A DNA stretch of 64,000 nucleotides, taken from Branchiostoma belcheri (taxonomy: Eukaryota; Chordata; Leptocardii; Amphioxiformes; Branchiostomatidae). Where the stretch lies: positions 71,464 to 135,463 of the forward strand of contig NW_017803413.1 of assembly GCF_001625305.1 (NCBI RefSeq). The letters run 5' to 3'. Numbering within the stretch: the stretch's first letter is position 1; every line of letters starts with the position of its first letter. Shown here piece after piece: positions 1-12,587 of this stretch. The translations under genes and the position numbers were made by a program. The notes beneath the pieces were generated by a model. It was not told the origin of the DNA. It did no database searches and saw only the letters and a program-made list of their open reading frames with translations.

Positions 1-2535
1 TGCTTTAGCCAGGGCTTACTGCCTTGCCACCATAGAATCTGCCTGGAGATCAGTACTGTGGCATATATATCACGCACTGTCTCTATTCATATCAATAAGT
101 GGTGTGGTGTGTCTTTAACTTGATTTAGGTGTGACCCATAAAAAACTGCACTCCTAACAGTAGTCAGCAAATTGATACATATAACAACAACAGGTCGATG
201 CACAAGCGGGATTGCCACCACAGCAAATCGCACTGTGAGCATGGGAATTCAGCAGAAGTATAAAACAAAGCACTGTAAGGATTTGGTACATGATAGAGGC
301 TACGTCAGTTCCATAAGAAACTTTGAAACTCGGTATTAAGGCAGCTGGTGTAGATATGGAAAATGTGTTTCCCTGTTCGCAAAAGCTATTGATCTTATGG
401 CTATGTTCGTTTTAATTAATGATGATTGTCACATAAAAGAGTGCCATTGTGTATAAGTCATATTTTATGATGATGTATGATCCGTTTTCATTTTACAACA
501 TGTGGAGATAGATTAGAAGTGAGATTGATCTGTAAATGGCGAGCGTGGTTTCTCTGGTCAGTATCATCAGCATTCATCACATCCACCACTAATTAGGTCA
601 GTTAGACTTACTAGTCGTAAATCAGCTGTTTTGTTGTCTAAACTCTACCTGTCAACAAACTTCTGTGTGGGGTTAATGTGGGATTTTACAGCAGGAGGAT
701 AATGTTTAACCTGAGACTAAGCAGAAATGTCGCCTGTCAATTCTAGCGACGTAAATGTTATATATGTGACAGAATAACCTACATATGTCTCAATATGATA
801 AAGTTTTGTGGTTTGTGGTGTTGAAAAGGTATTTCATCCAGCAGAAAAACGGGCCATTTCTAAATAATGATATATAGCAGAATGCCATGGTTTGAGTGTG
901 CTTGATGTGTGTGTTACACGTTCCGTTTGGTAAGATTTAAAGCATCTGCCGCTCGACACAGCTATACTCGTACATAAATACTAGCAAACAGACGAAGGCA
1001 TGTGTAGAGGGGGGGGGGAGTGTAAATGATGTTTGTGTGTACACATGTTAAGATGCCACGGGAAAGATAAGACTATTATCCACATTCTTAACGAATAACC
1101 TTTCTGGTCTCAATACCGACGTTTAGTCGTCGGATTGTATATACACAAACTACTGGTTCAAGTAAACTCAAGTTCGGTGGGTGAACTTTTCAGATATATA
1201 CTAGTATATCGCACTAGTATATCGCGATGTTTTGATCGGATTATAAGATACAACAGTCTTCACCCACAGATACAGTCCTTAACCCGCATGCAGAAATACT
1301 AGTAGCCTGCAAACTTATCAAACCTGCCTACCGGACATAATGAAATATTACCAATAGTACTTGTAGACAGTTGAAGTAGCATAAAATGCCACCGACACTG
1401 TTGTAAATCAGTAATGAGAGCTGGGATAGGTCACATCGACACGGATTCGTGGCCATTTATTTGTACGTTCTGTGTAAGTCATCGCCGTTGTCAGGTACAC
1501 AATGAAGAAATCATCAATTCTGTACAGATGGGACCACAAGTCCACCTGGTGATATATGGCGAGACGGGAGGTATGTTGACGGTAAGCGGAACTCAGCTGT
1601 ATACATACTACAGACGTCTCACGGAAAGTCACAACAAAACACCTTGGTACAGGAAATCCTCGACAGTTTCTGCTCTGTTCTTATCAACCGCTAAATCGCA
1701 GTTTACACTCATCACCTGTCCTGAATCAATTCGTATGTTTGCAAGGTTATCGACTACCCAACTATAATTCCGCGGATCCGTTGTACCTTGATAAAATACA
1801 ATAGTGATGCTGAGATTTCCTGTCAAATTTCACCCAGCCGTTCCGGAGTGTTTACGCGCAGACTGTGCGGGCGGACTCCTGTATCGAACTCACATGGCAT
1901 GGACGTGCTCACAGCCGCCATGACGACTTTCCTCATATCAACACACGAAGAAAAGTAAGCACGGGCCTGTATTGTTGTTTCTGTCATCGCAATAGGACAC
2001 GGTTAAGGTGATTCATTGTGTCTCTTTGTGTAGGGTTAGCGTCTAATACGCTCATCCCGACGGCGTTGTAAAGTATCTGGACATGAAGACAACACCGAAT
2101 GGATACAAATAAAGTCCGTTAGTTAGCTCAGTACAAAGAAATCTTATCACGTCTTCCCTTCTTACTAATAACTCACTCACTCGCTGACTGATTGCTGGTT
2201 ACTTCGGAACAACAATTTGTTTACGCTAGACTTGTTACAGTTCCAACATCTTGACCTAACACAACAAACCCTAGCACAACACAACAAACCCGCAGCTCTT
2301 ATGATAATGTTTATTAATGTACCTATAGACAAAAAAATCACCTCATGGCGTGTTCTGGTAATAAAAACATATTAACGAAAGTCTTCATCTCCGTCATCGT
2401 TTCATTTATATTATCCATCACTTTTGTCCTAAGCAAATTGACAAATGAAGGGCCCAGAACTTTATTTTGAAACCTCTCACATACGTTGTTAACAGCTTTA
2501 CTTAAAATACAATAGGTTGACTGCTGTTGATGAAT
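1..2535. other. Gene-free stretch, left end
   Basis: No coding exon can be supported here. The longest open frames (about 117 codons near 1.4-1.8 kb) overlap one another on both strands, lack any recognisable motif and have no convincing splice context. A short direct repeat of about 13 bp (ACTAGTATATCGC) occurs twice at about 1.2 kb. The base composition is AT-rich and looks like ordinary intergenic DNA. Confidence 0.6.
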
Positions 2536-2545
2536 ATCTTAACGT

Positions 2546-2656
2546 AATCTCCAAGCAGATCTTTTGGTAGGGGTAAGACAGTATCAAATTGGCCAGTCTG
2601 TAACCATTTCCCCACCCTTGGTGTCTTACCCCCACCAAAAGATCTGCTTGGAGATT
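2546..2656. mobile_element. 111-bp MITE-like element, complete copy
   Basis: Two 35-bp arms (2546-2580 and 2622-2656) are reverse complements of each other with a single mismatch, and a 41-bp centre separates them. The outer ends read AATCTCCAAG and CTTGGAGATT. An 11-bp direct repeat, ATCTTAACGTA, lies at both sides (2536-2546 and 2658-2668), as expected of a target-site duplication. The element has no coding capacity, so it would be a non-autonomous DNA element. A duplication of about 11 bp with long terminal arms would fit a Mutator-like (MULE) origin, but that family call is inference. A second, lopsided copy lies near 12.3 kb. Confidence 0.7.
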
Positions 2657-2917
2657 GATCTTAACGTACCTTCCAAAGTTATCTCATTTCACGTCACTTC
2701 TTTGGCCGGCTTTAGACTGACGACGATTGAATAGTCGTGCGAATATTTATCGTCAAGATGTTTCAGGCGACGGTATTTTTTGTTTTGTTTGTCAGACCTG
2801 GCGTGTGACAAGGTGACCGGAAATGAGAAAAACATCCGCTAAAGCTCTTCTGTGGGATTTCCGGATTGCTTGCCCGTGAACCCAAGAAGTAATTTGTATT
2901 AACGTAAGAACCTGTTC

Positions 2918-2964
2918 TGCTGGCTACATGAGGCCCGGATTATTTTGCTGGCTACATGAGGCCC
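2918..2964. repeat. 19-bp direct repeat, two copies
   Basis: The 19-bp sequence TGCTGGCTACATGAGGCCC is present at 2918-2936 and again at 2946-2964, a 28-bp period. It looks like a small local tandem duplication with no sign of function. Confidence 0.8.
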
Positions 2965-5900
2965 AGCTATTATACTCAACTATATTAAACTCAAGACCAA
3001 TCATGTTAACATGTGTTCTGCACCGGTAAAGTTGAGGCAATCGGCTGTAAACAAGATTTGACAACATGACTTCACTTCAATAGACAATGACAAGGGAAGC
3101 AGTCTGAGTTTGTGTATTAGTGATCACTTATTTTGTAACTACGCTGTTGGAAAGTACGAGTTGGATTTCATGATCCGCACTCTTCAAGCGCATATAATTG
3201 GCCAGCTCTGGCATAGATATTATATGCTTATCTACAATAGCAGCAGTTCAATATGACGTCCAATATACCAACGCAATACGGGTGGTTCTAGGTATTTGTT
3301 GGCAGTATTCAATAATAAAGGCACTCCTCACATAGCTTCTTTAAGGCTTTTCCCAAACCCCCAAGTACTGACAATAATTGTATAGCATTGATAGGTGCAT
3401 CAGTGACCTTTCCTCACAAAAGACCCAGTGATAAAATTTTAATGACTCCCTTCAAGGAGCTCTCGTCCCCTCCACCTAGACTCTGCAAACACTCCACGTC
3501 CAGGCGTCCCGCTACGTCAGCATGCGCGCAGCTGCAGCTCACGTCTGATCAAAGAGCGTACTTAGTGACCGGGAGTCAGACGGCTGCTCGCCCGCTGCAC
3601 ACGTCGGTGGCGTTCCACCGGCCAACACTTCACTGAACTACACCTGTAGTCCCGCTGTCAGCACACAGAGCCGCGGAGCTGACTGCAGACGGCACACGGC
3701 GGGAACACAGTCCGTCTGTACCGCCCTGCGGCCTGAGAGACCCCGGCCGGGACAAGCGGGTGTACTGTACATGTACAGGTGAGCACTCGGTCCTGTTGAC
3801 TGTGACGGAGTGTTTGATCGATAAGTGACTCCTGTAGGAGTTTAAGTCAGGTGTGCCACTCTTTACCACAAGGAAGTAAGCTACGAATAGAGACTACATT
3901 TTTACGCACTAAAGGCGAAAGTATAGGTATGATTAGTTTTGTTTCCAAAATGAACATGTAATGCAGAAATGTCCGAGGAGACTTTACAAACGACAATATT
4001 TCTCCGAGAATTGTACTTGAAAAGTAGGGCGTACAAACAAGCATTCGCTGTTGGAAGCGCAAATTTAAAGATTTGCCAAGTACACTAATCATTTTATGGC
4101 GTCCTTTTCGTTAGGTCCATTTAACTAAGGTGTGGTCAATTTGACCCTTGGTTTTCTGATGAGGTACTCAGGGCTAAATATGTTTGTTAAATCTCCTGTG
4201 GTCATTAGATACGGCAGTATCAGGTTAGCGATCCCAGCACGCTTCATTATCTAAATCCCAAAGTCATCAGTGGAGCTTAGGTTATTATATCAGCTCCAGT
4301 GTGGATGTGTGAAATCCTCGCCAAACCAATTAATTTGTGGTGGTTGCCAGGACCGGCCATGAGGGGTCAGACCTGTCCTAGATATCCACCCACACATCCT
4401 GGGTCGTGACGCGTCTTACGGCACAAATAAAGGCAGCCTCGTTACCCCCAGCATTGTGTTCGCCAGGAAACCACTTTTATCTGGGCGATCACAGAAGTAT
4501 CTAGGGGTCTACTGTCTTCAGAAAAGTGCAGAACGCCTTCTAGTCATTAAGGTTTTTGAAAATGACATTTCTGTGTTGTTCTGTTTTGTGTTGTGTTGTG
4601 TTGTGTTGTGTTGACGATACTGGGCGCTATCAAAGAATAGTTCAGATGAAGGCGATGATAAATTTGACCCTGGTTACATCAATCATGATGCCGAAGAAAA
4701 TGGTTGAAAACTATGTTATTACACAAACTAGCAACTATGCACCAGATTCTAATGTTTTACCTCACGACAATAAAAGTAAGCATGCGCGGTAACTTCATTA
4801 TACTAAAGAATGATCATAGCCATTCAGTTCTGTTTCCTTCTGAGGTCTATGGGAGAAAGAACCTGAACTTGTGGAACGGCATGTAGATTACTGTATAGAC
4901 CTTATATAGTCTACTGAACGTCATCCCCACCGATACTTGTCTGGATGCCCATGTCTCAGCGTCGTCACAGCTCACTGAGAATTCGTACCTGGAAAATTGT
5001 GTGCCCGGCCGAGTAGTTCCGGTTGCGCATAGCAAATCAGTGAAAGACTCTACCTGCATGTGGCGGGCACTTTGTAAACTTGGCATTCCTCACGTAGTTC
5101 CCTGGAGAATAGACTTATTGTTGACTAAGAATATTTGATTTGCAATCTTTGGGGGTAACGCCCCAGGCGATTTTGTAAGATGAGACGCGAGAGAAAGTTT
5201 CCAGTCTTCCGTGAACATGTAAATATTTAATTGGATAAAACAACAAGAAACCTGAGGAGGCCGTCGAAAAGACGACTAAGAACTTGAACCTGCCTAGACT
5301 TATTCCTTTCTCTTTCTATACTGAAATTTTTACGAGACTAAGTTCAGAAAATCCTCGATTCGTACTTATCTACTTTTTAGTATCACTTGTTGCCCAGAAC
5401 GTTATGGTTGACACACACCCCCCCCTCCCACTTAAATTTCCGTGCCTCGACTGTGAGCTTAGGGTTAGACCTGGGGAGATGTAAACTGACGTCATAACAC
5501 TGATTGTTGCTGGACGGAGACGTGTAAGGGCCGCGGTACAGAACGCAGGGGGTGGGGACAACCGTACATAATCTCTAACACTTCACATGGGAGTCACAAC
5601 AAGGTCTCACAGTTTGTGTGCCGGTCCCGATTTCGGAGCTCTGTCAGGAACAACCAGGACTACAGTTCCCACAGGTATGTTACTCGCTAATGCCCTGACA
5701 ATGTCCGTGGTAGGATGGATATGCAGCTCTTATGTGCCTCACTAGTGTATCAGGCTTGTGATATTCAAGACTTTATGGAGTAGCAGTCGCGACCATTTTC
5801 AAGGAAATGAACGGGGTAGGTAGAAAATAAAAGCTTGTAGGTGAATATATTTCCTCTAAATACTTCCGCCACGTTGGTTATGAGAGATATATACCAGGCC

Positions 5901-8900
5901 ATAGTCATTGTAAAGCGTAATGAAGGAAATATACAAAAGGAAGAAGAAGTCGTTGAAGAGGAAGGAGGAGTTTTATCCACAGATAAACAGGCCTGTGCGG
6001 TTTTCACCTTCAGTGGTGTCTGTGCAGGAAGAGTGATACATATGACAGGAGAGGGTGGGGTGCCTTCAATCTACCAAGTACCTTTCTCCTAGGACTAGGT
6101 TCGTCGACGTTTGAGTTTTTTAAACATTATACCAAGGGGGACTGAAATATGATGCAGGGACAAATTCACGTCCAGCGCACGTATATATCAACATTTTAAA
6201 TAGTTTCCACATGTGGGGAATGTTCACAGTACACATTAATGACGACCTATGGTACTGAGTGTTTGGTGACAAAACCCTATCCATGTACTTACGACAAATT
6301 TTAGATTGTAGAGGAAAGCTATCCGTTGTGATATACAGCAGGGTTGTTTCTTGTAGTCACAAAGCATGTGGGATTTTCATTAAATTTCCCACATCTTACT
6401 TTGATCGTGGGGGTCTCTATAATGACGACTCATAAATCAACACCTACGAATCTCATAAATTAATTCATTAATTAGCGATATGGTAAAATACTAATAGCAC
6501 AACAAGAAACGCGCCGCTCTCGTGCAATGTTGCTATAGTGTAACACTGTTCATGTCGTTGGGAGCAACTGTAACTTTAACCCGAATTGCCAGGGGATGTG
6601 TAAGCGTGGAATAATTCCTTCAGGGCAACGGGTGGTTTCTAGGAGAGCTGCAAATGTTGAACAATGAGATGCTTGGATACGATGTAGACCTACCGAAATG
6701 TTCAACAAACCTTGTCATGCAGAATGGTTGAAAAGATACAGAACGTGGGTAGAACTTTTTATAGCGATATATGTGCTGTTTCGCAACTACCTGAATCCAA
6801 TTTAGCTGAAAGATTTGCACTATCTGAAAACAAGTACGGGGGAATTTTATAACGTCACAGAAGGGAAGTCAACGGAACATATCTGAGCACCCTTGTAGTG
6901 ATGCGGTAATTTGTTTACTAGTAATTAGTCCTTCGATCTGTTTGTCTGTCGATCGATTTGACCCATGGATAGCTGTAGATGTGGAGCTAATCAAAGATCC
7001 AAATACGTTTCCATTGATTCCAAATATCTTCCTATTCTATACAATCACATATACGGCTTCAACACAGATACAAAATTATTAGGATGTTATTGCTTTTACA
7101 TTAAATCCCAATAAGTTCCCCTTCAAGCTCCCTTAATGATTAATCTCTTGAAATTACGACTGAAGATAACATCAAGAACGTCAATCAAACGACTATGAAC
7201 CGTCAACAACAATTGCCCCATATTGTCTGCTGTCATGTTCTCGACGCTACCTATCAGATTATATGTCGTAAACCTGTCATGTTAGCCGAGACGGCGAGAA
7301 ATTACGATTTGTAGGCGTGTGTACATGAACGCTGGCACGAACCTTCACACGCAGATATACGGAACGTTAACAGTCGGTAAATGTTACGAGGGCCGACTGG
7401 GCATTGCCTGGCCGATTGGATAGTGTCTTGGCCCAGAGAGATCTGCTTGAAGAATAGTTACGACGTCCTCCCAGCACCTGCTTTGAGATTACATGCCACA
7501 ACGCCAGCTGACGCTCTGTGGCAATGGTTTTGACACAAAACACCACACTTTTTCTTCTGCACACCCTAACCGAAATTCTCCGACCTATCCAAAAGTCATC
7601 TGGGGACACTGCTTACAAGTCCAATATTCACTCATCCTTGTCAATGTCGGAATGATGTGTAAATCGATAACGTATTGTTGTCAGTTGGCACACTTGTCAT
7701 GGGTGAAGAGCACGCGTGTCCTGACATGCACATAAGCAATTAGCAAGGACATAGCCTAAAGCTTTAATAGAATCGATCATGGCTCCCTCCTCACTGATTA
7801 TCATTGCAGTCAGAGCGCTGTAAACATGCAATTCGTCATGTTCAAGCACAAATTTCGCATCTATCCCATTCTCTACACTTCTGATTTAGAATGTCTAGTG
7901 TGCTATTGGGTATTTTTCTTTGTACGTTTTGATGAGAGTTGGAATTACTTTGCGTTATTCCATAAAAGATGACCTAGAAATGTTCAGAACGTGTGAAAGA
8001 CTACTACAAAGACTACTACATGTATACCGATACTACAGAGGGTAACACCTTCTAGTGTCGTCGATCTGCCTTTGAATGGATGTTTTGCCACTTTTGGTGA
8101 CATAAGATATGGCAACAATAGGTGAATTGGGAATCGTCCCAAATGACTCTGCTGTTCAAATTGTTGCGTGTAATTGCCCAGAATTAACAGAGTCAATGTC
8201 CTGTAGGTCAGGCGTTAACCTTTTCGGAGCGTGACATGTTGCCAATACAGTATTTCAAGAGGTTTCAAAATACCATCATACAGTAATATGTAGATCATGT
8301 AGATTCCTTTGGAGTTTCCTTCTACGTTATTGTACATCATTAGAGATGCTTAGGGGCATTAGATACACCTCTGATGAAATAGAATGCGATTTGAACAATA
8401 TTGACAAGACAAGAACGTAATTGGAAATAGCGTTTCATAAGCGAAGACAACTTCGTAGCATTTTTATTTCCTACAGTCCTCTCTAGAAACATTCCCAGTG
8501 AAGTCTCGCGTGACAAACTAAATCTCGCGACTCACACGGACTATTATGTGTTGAGCTGCAGCTGATTGATATATGTGTATGAACACAGCATATATCTCCA
8601 CCTGAAAAGACAGCGGAAATTGTGAGAAGCTGGCCTCTAAAAGGCTTTACAATTTGGTCAAAGACAGATTTAATCTCTGTGGGCCCATTAGTTCAAAAAG
8701 AAAAGATGGTGGTACGTTAGACAATTACAGCACCTGCTGTAAACGTTCACACAGCGAACAGTAGCAGTAACTTCATTTCACCCACTTTCCAGCGGTCTAG
8801 GAAACCTCATTACAGGCCGGTCGTGTTTAATATAAGCTTTACAAATGTTTACTTTGCACGGCTCTCACAGAGACCATGTCCATTGAGAAAGAAATACTCT

Positions 8901-10417
8901 TTCGTTTTCTGGATGCACCATTGTTCCTTGAGATTATCGGTCCCCCTGCCCTTGGAAACGGAACAACATTTACCACGACTGTGCAAAAGGTGAGTCCGGA
9001 CTCGGCTAAACGTAATCAGGCTTTTCACTAATCTTGTATGAAGTGGCATGCCGACAGACGTGGGGCAGTAATGTACGTGTTGTCCGGAGTCACCCATGCA
9101 CGCGCTCACCTGTTGGCCAGTTCGGAGGGTACGTGGGATAATATTTAGAACGGTCACTGAGGACTGACCAGGGGTGGGCGGGCGGAACATCGTTCCAACA
9201 GTTCGTCATCACCAAGGAGATCCCTACTAACTAACGTTGTTACAATACTTACACTGGTCGTACGCAGGCTAAGAGATACAGGTCATGTCAGGATAGAGTC
9301 AGGGATAGTTTTGAAAGTCGTGTGTGAGAAGACATAGTGTTCTAAAGACACTCTAACACGGATGGACTGAGACTTGACAAACGACAATGTGCTTCCAAAG
9401 GTTACAGTTGAACCCGCCAGACAGCTGTACGTGCCTGCCCTAGTTGTTGTATGTTCCAGTCTTGATGGGGACGATGAAGGAGAAATTATCCTACAGAAGG
9501 ATCGAAGTTGTCACCATAGAAACTACAGGTTGTCCCTAGGAACGACACCCGACACCTGACTCCTCGTAGGCCGCGTAATTGAGGCATATTATAGTCAACA
9601 ATTGACGGGAAATTAAATTTGCTCACCATTCAAAGTTCATGTCAAAGCACTGATACGTCTGCATTGGTATTGGAGGGGATCGTCTAGCACGACGGCGTTT
9701 TGCGCTAAACAAAAATACTTAGGTTGGAAGCAACTCTTTCCAGTGATTTAGAATTTGATCAGTTGAACGAAAAACAAAGCCAAGGCTCTTAATGGTCTCG
9801 ATCTAGACGATTTGCGTACAACAAATTGCATTCTTTTCACCTACGATTAGTTGTTGATGAAGTCGTGACATACTTTTTTACCCGGCGCCAGGTTTCATTA
9901 GCGCACACGCAATGGGCATTTGCATATCCTTATGGCCTAGTTTTTTTATGACAATTACCATTCAAAGTGTAGAGTTTGCGGAGCGGGACGTATGGTTTGT
10001 TGCCGGCCACTGCTTTGTTGTGACACCCTGGTAATTCTATTATAGTTGACACTGTGTACAACTGAGTTTTCATCATCTACTTACTCTACTTACTTCACTT
10101 GATGCTGAATTTTCAACTTGATACTTAAGATCCTTGCACGCATGCGACAAATGAATTAACTCCACTTGGGAGGTGCTATTCTATATTCGTTAAGTTGACG
10201 TTACAGTCACCGTCCTAGAGGGTCTGTAGGATAACCATTGACCAGATATAGTGGCCTTTCAATCAGCCTGAGTTAAGAACGGTCTATAAGGAAATAATAT
10301 TAGCATCCCGGAGACAGGACCTGACGCCATCTTGGTTACCTTGGTGTCTCCTTACGTACGTACCATGCTGAACTGTCCCTATCAGTTTGATCTCATCATT
10401 TGTCTTCTTGTCCGCAG
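2965..10417. other. Gene-free stretch
   Basis: I see no supported exon across this interval. Open frames of 60-113 codons occur on both strands (for example near 3.4-4.1, 5.8-6.1 and 8.8-9.2 kb), but they are antisense to one another, lack domains and look like chance. A candidate 3' splice site at 10401-10417 marks the likely start of the last exon of the next gene, so one or more upstream exons of that gene may lie here undetected. Confidence 0.5.
4586..4613. repeat. TTGTG pentanucleotide microsatellite
   Basis: About five and a half tandem copies of TTGTG lie within a broader T/G-rich run that starts near 4570. It is a plain simple repeat. Confidence 0.9.
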
Positions 10418-10565
10418 CTTGTAGCGGTTGGCGGGAAAACAGAGAAGACTCTGCTGTCTACACCGGGGTTTGAGCTACAGGGTCGCTCCTAGCCGGGTCT
10501 GAACGGCGACTTCACCGGCTCACACACACACACCACGGGCGGGCAGAGGACCTGACGTGTTCAGG
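10401..10565 (+). promoter_or_regulatory. Candidate 3' splice site and 5' untranslated leader
   Basis: A pyrimidine-rich tract ending in TTCTTGTCCGCAG, with the AG at 10416-10417, is a strong-looking splice acceptor. An in-frame TGA at 10500-10502 closes the frame before the ATG at 10566. If spliced, 10418-10565 would be untranslated leader joined to an unseen upstream exon. It could also be part of an unspliced promoter region. Confidence 0.4.
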
Positions 10566-11372
10566 ATGTCGCACGGCTTCTTACCTGCCATCCAAGTGAA
10601 CGGACAGACAGGTCTACCTCCGTCACCGCCACACAAACGGCAAAACCTCAGCACAGAGTCGCCGACTGCAGCGACAGCGGGTTCGCCGGGGTCTACAACA
10701 GGCGCCGCCCAGTCACGACCGACCGCCAGGCTGCCGGGGATAACCAGGAAGGATTCTGACTTTGTCAGCGGTGGGAAGGGTCCAGAGATGGAAACACAAA
10801 CAGACAAGACAAAGCAAGTCAGGAAGAAGAGTCGAAGTCCTCGTCGGAGAAAGAAGATGAACAGCTGGCACAGTTGGCCGGATGTGGACTCACCAGATAG
10901 AATGTTCCCGGATATCATGTGTATGGATTCAAAAGAAGGTAGGGGCGTATCTCAAGTGCCCGGCGATATGAAGCACGGCAAACAGACAAAACTGCCTCAG
11001 CTTACGGTTAACAACACACACGCGGACAGTATAAAGTCACCCCCTGTAAACAAGAAAGCGAAAAAAGACAAGCATAATAGTGACAGTAATGACAACAGGT
11101 TGCAGCCACCGCGTTCAGAAAACACAAACCACGGTGTGATCCTGCCGCCGCTGGGGCATGGTACAAACTGGAAAACATTCCAAAGAACAGGAGAGGACAA
11201 TACAACAAGATGTAAGAGCGTGGACTCGGAGGTCGGGTCGGCGAGCGAGGAGACGGACTCCAGAATGAGCTCCCCGGAGCTGGACCTGAAGTGCACCTCT
11301 TGGCTGGAAGGCCTCCGCAGAGCACAGTCAGACGACCTGCTACTGCTGAAACAGTCCACACAGATGAAATAG
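10566..11372 (+). CDS. Uncharacterised 268-residue hydrophilic, probably nuclear protein
   Basis: I do not recognise this gene. The first ATG after the in-frame stop at 10500 is at 10566; the open frame actually extends upstream to a non-ATG codon at 10557. The frame runs uninterrupted to TAG at 11370-11372. The protein is rich in Ser, Pro, Lys, Asp and Thr and is probably disordered. A basic cluster RKKSRSPRRRKK at residues 86-97 resembles a nuclear localisation signal, and a second basic patch (KKAKKDKH) follows near residue 153. The C-terminal segment from about residue 220 (acidic Ser-rich, then CTSWLEGLRRAQSDDLLLLK at 233-252) looks helical and is the part most likely to be conserved. 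No signal peptide or membrane segment is visible. The gene lies about 8.6 kb beyond the 3' end of FoxA copy 1 and converges with it. GC content is higher than in the flanks, which supports real coding, but a long antisense frame means chance cannot be excluded. Confidence 0.6.
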   Translation: MSHGFLPAIQVNGQTGLPPSPPHKRQNLSTESPTAATAGSPGSTTGAAQSRPTARLPGITRKDSDFVSGGKGPEMETQTDKTKQVRKKSRSPRRRKKMNSWHSWPDVDSPDRMFPDIMCMDSKEGRGVSQVPGDMKHGKQTKLPQLTVNNTHADSIKSPPVNKKAKKDKHNSDSNDNRLQPPRSENTNHGVILPPLGHGTNWKTFQRTGEDNTTRCKSVDSEVGSASEETDSRMSSPELDLKCTSWLEGLRRAQSDDLLLLKQSTQMK

Positions 11373-12282
11373 ACTTTCTCAAACAGTCTAGATGTGGAGT
11401 CTGGAACTCTCAGTCTAGTCAATGGATGTAACATGTGTGAGTGCAAATTTATCAGTATTTCTGCAATATGGATTTAATCCTCGAAGGAAGACCGAGACTG
11501 GTCGGTCACCGCTGTCACAGAATAACAGACACGACCATTGTGTCCAGTCGCCTGCAATTATGTTCTAAGTTCACTATATATGCTAATAAGTTGCAAATAC
11601 ATAACCATTGTCGTTCCGTTCATCACTTGAACTCAGTGAACACATAGGCTTACTTGAAAGTTTTCAATATTTCAGTACAGTTTCGAGTTAGAGATCTTCA
11701 CGTGTAAAGAAACGTGACTGCTACCTTATTGTGTTTATGATTTATTGACAGCGATGCATACAATACATGACACGTTATTAATATATCTAGAGTTATATAG
11801 GCCGTCGCGGTATCCATGCGACCGGTTGTGAGCAGTCAACAGGATCATGATTTGACGATCATTCACGTGCATGTTCTGTTTTCCACCCGATCGTGAGCGT
11901 AGCTGTCAGAAAACCCAATGAAGCATGTTTCGACGAAATGAAACCGTACGATAGAACTGGCTATCCACTGGAACACAGAGGCCCTCATACATACGTACGG
12001 TATTGGCGTGTTGAAACTATTTGTGCTGTTCAATAATGTTACTTCACTTAATGAATCTTTGTTATATATATACTACTCCTCGTTACGTATGTGAATTATA
12101 TGTTCCGTATAATACAATCCATGTGAGAACAAAGCAGGCCGTATGACGGTTTGTACTGTAATGAGTCGTTTTTCCCGCTGTCATCACGTGGCGGCGGGCT
12201 AATTTGACGCTATTATCTGTGGCGTGACAATAGGCTCATCAGCCTCCCTAATCTCCTATTCAGGGCAGGTAGTGAATAGATG
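11373..12282. other. 3' flank of the 268-residue ORF, otherwise empty
   Basis: This is AT-rich sequence downstream of the 10.6-kb ORF. I found no canonical AATAAA signal close behind the stop; only a weak variant (AATACA near 11.76 kb) is present. No further coding or RNA gene is evident. Confidence 0.5.
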
Positions 12283-12387
12283 TATGCTGGGAGTAATCAC
12301 CCAAGGGATGGGGAAATGGTTACAGACTGGCCAATTTGATACTGTCTTACCCCCACCAAAAGATCTGCTTGGAGATTATGCTGGGAG
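12283..12387. mobile_element. Second, lopsided copy of the 2.5-kb MITE-like element
   Basis: Positions 12343-12377 match the right 35-bp arm of the element at 2546-2656 exactly, and the preceding 40 bases match its centre (in reverse orientation) with few differences. The opposite terminal arm is missing or heavily diverged. An 11-bp direct repeat TATGCTGGGAG nevertheless flanks the copy on both sides (12283-12293 and 12377-12387). The same repeat length as at the intact copy supports a real target-site duplication. Confidence 0.6.
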
Positions 12388-12522
12388 AGCATCTCTCAGA
12401 GCTGTGTCCGGATCCGCGAAGCTAATTTCCGTCTCCTGTACAGTCGTTGCCAACGGTCGATGCCATATCGCAGAATTCGATCGGCAAGCTTTAGAACCCT
12501 CCACCAACACGATGATGTTTCG

Positions 12523-12584
12523 TGGCCCAAAGGATTAGGCTTTTGACCCCGGGTTCGAATCCAAGTTTGAGCTCTGTCTTTTTT
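12523..12584 (+). repeat. tRNA-promoter-like sequence, possible SINE head or tRNA relic
   Basis: A perfect pol III B-box, GGTTCGAATCC, lies at 12552-12562. An A-box-like TGGCCCAAAGG lies upstream at 12523-12533, and a T6 run at 12579-12584 could end pol III transcription. The A-to-B spacing is about 15 bases shorter than in a normal tRNA, and I cannot fold a cloverleaf, so this is not a functional tRNA gene. A tRNA-derived SINE or a decayed tRNA copy is the best reading. Confidence 0.35.
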
Positions 12585-12587
12585 CCT

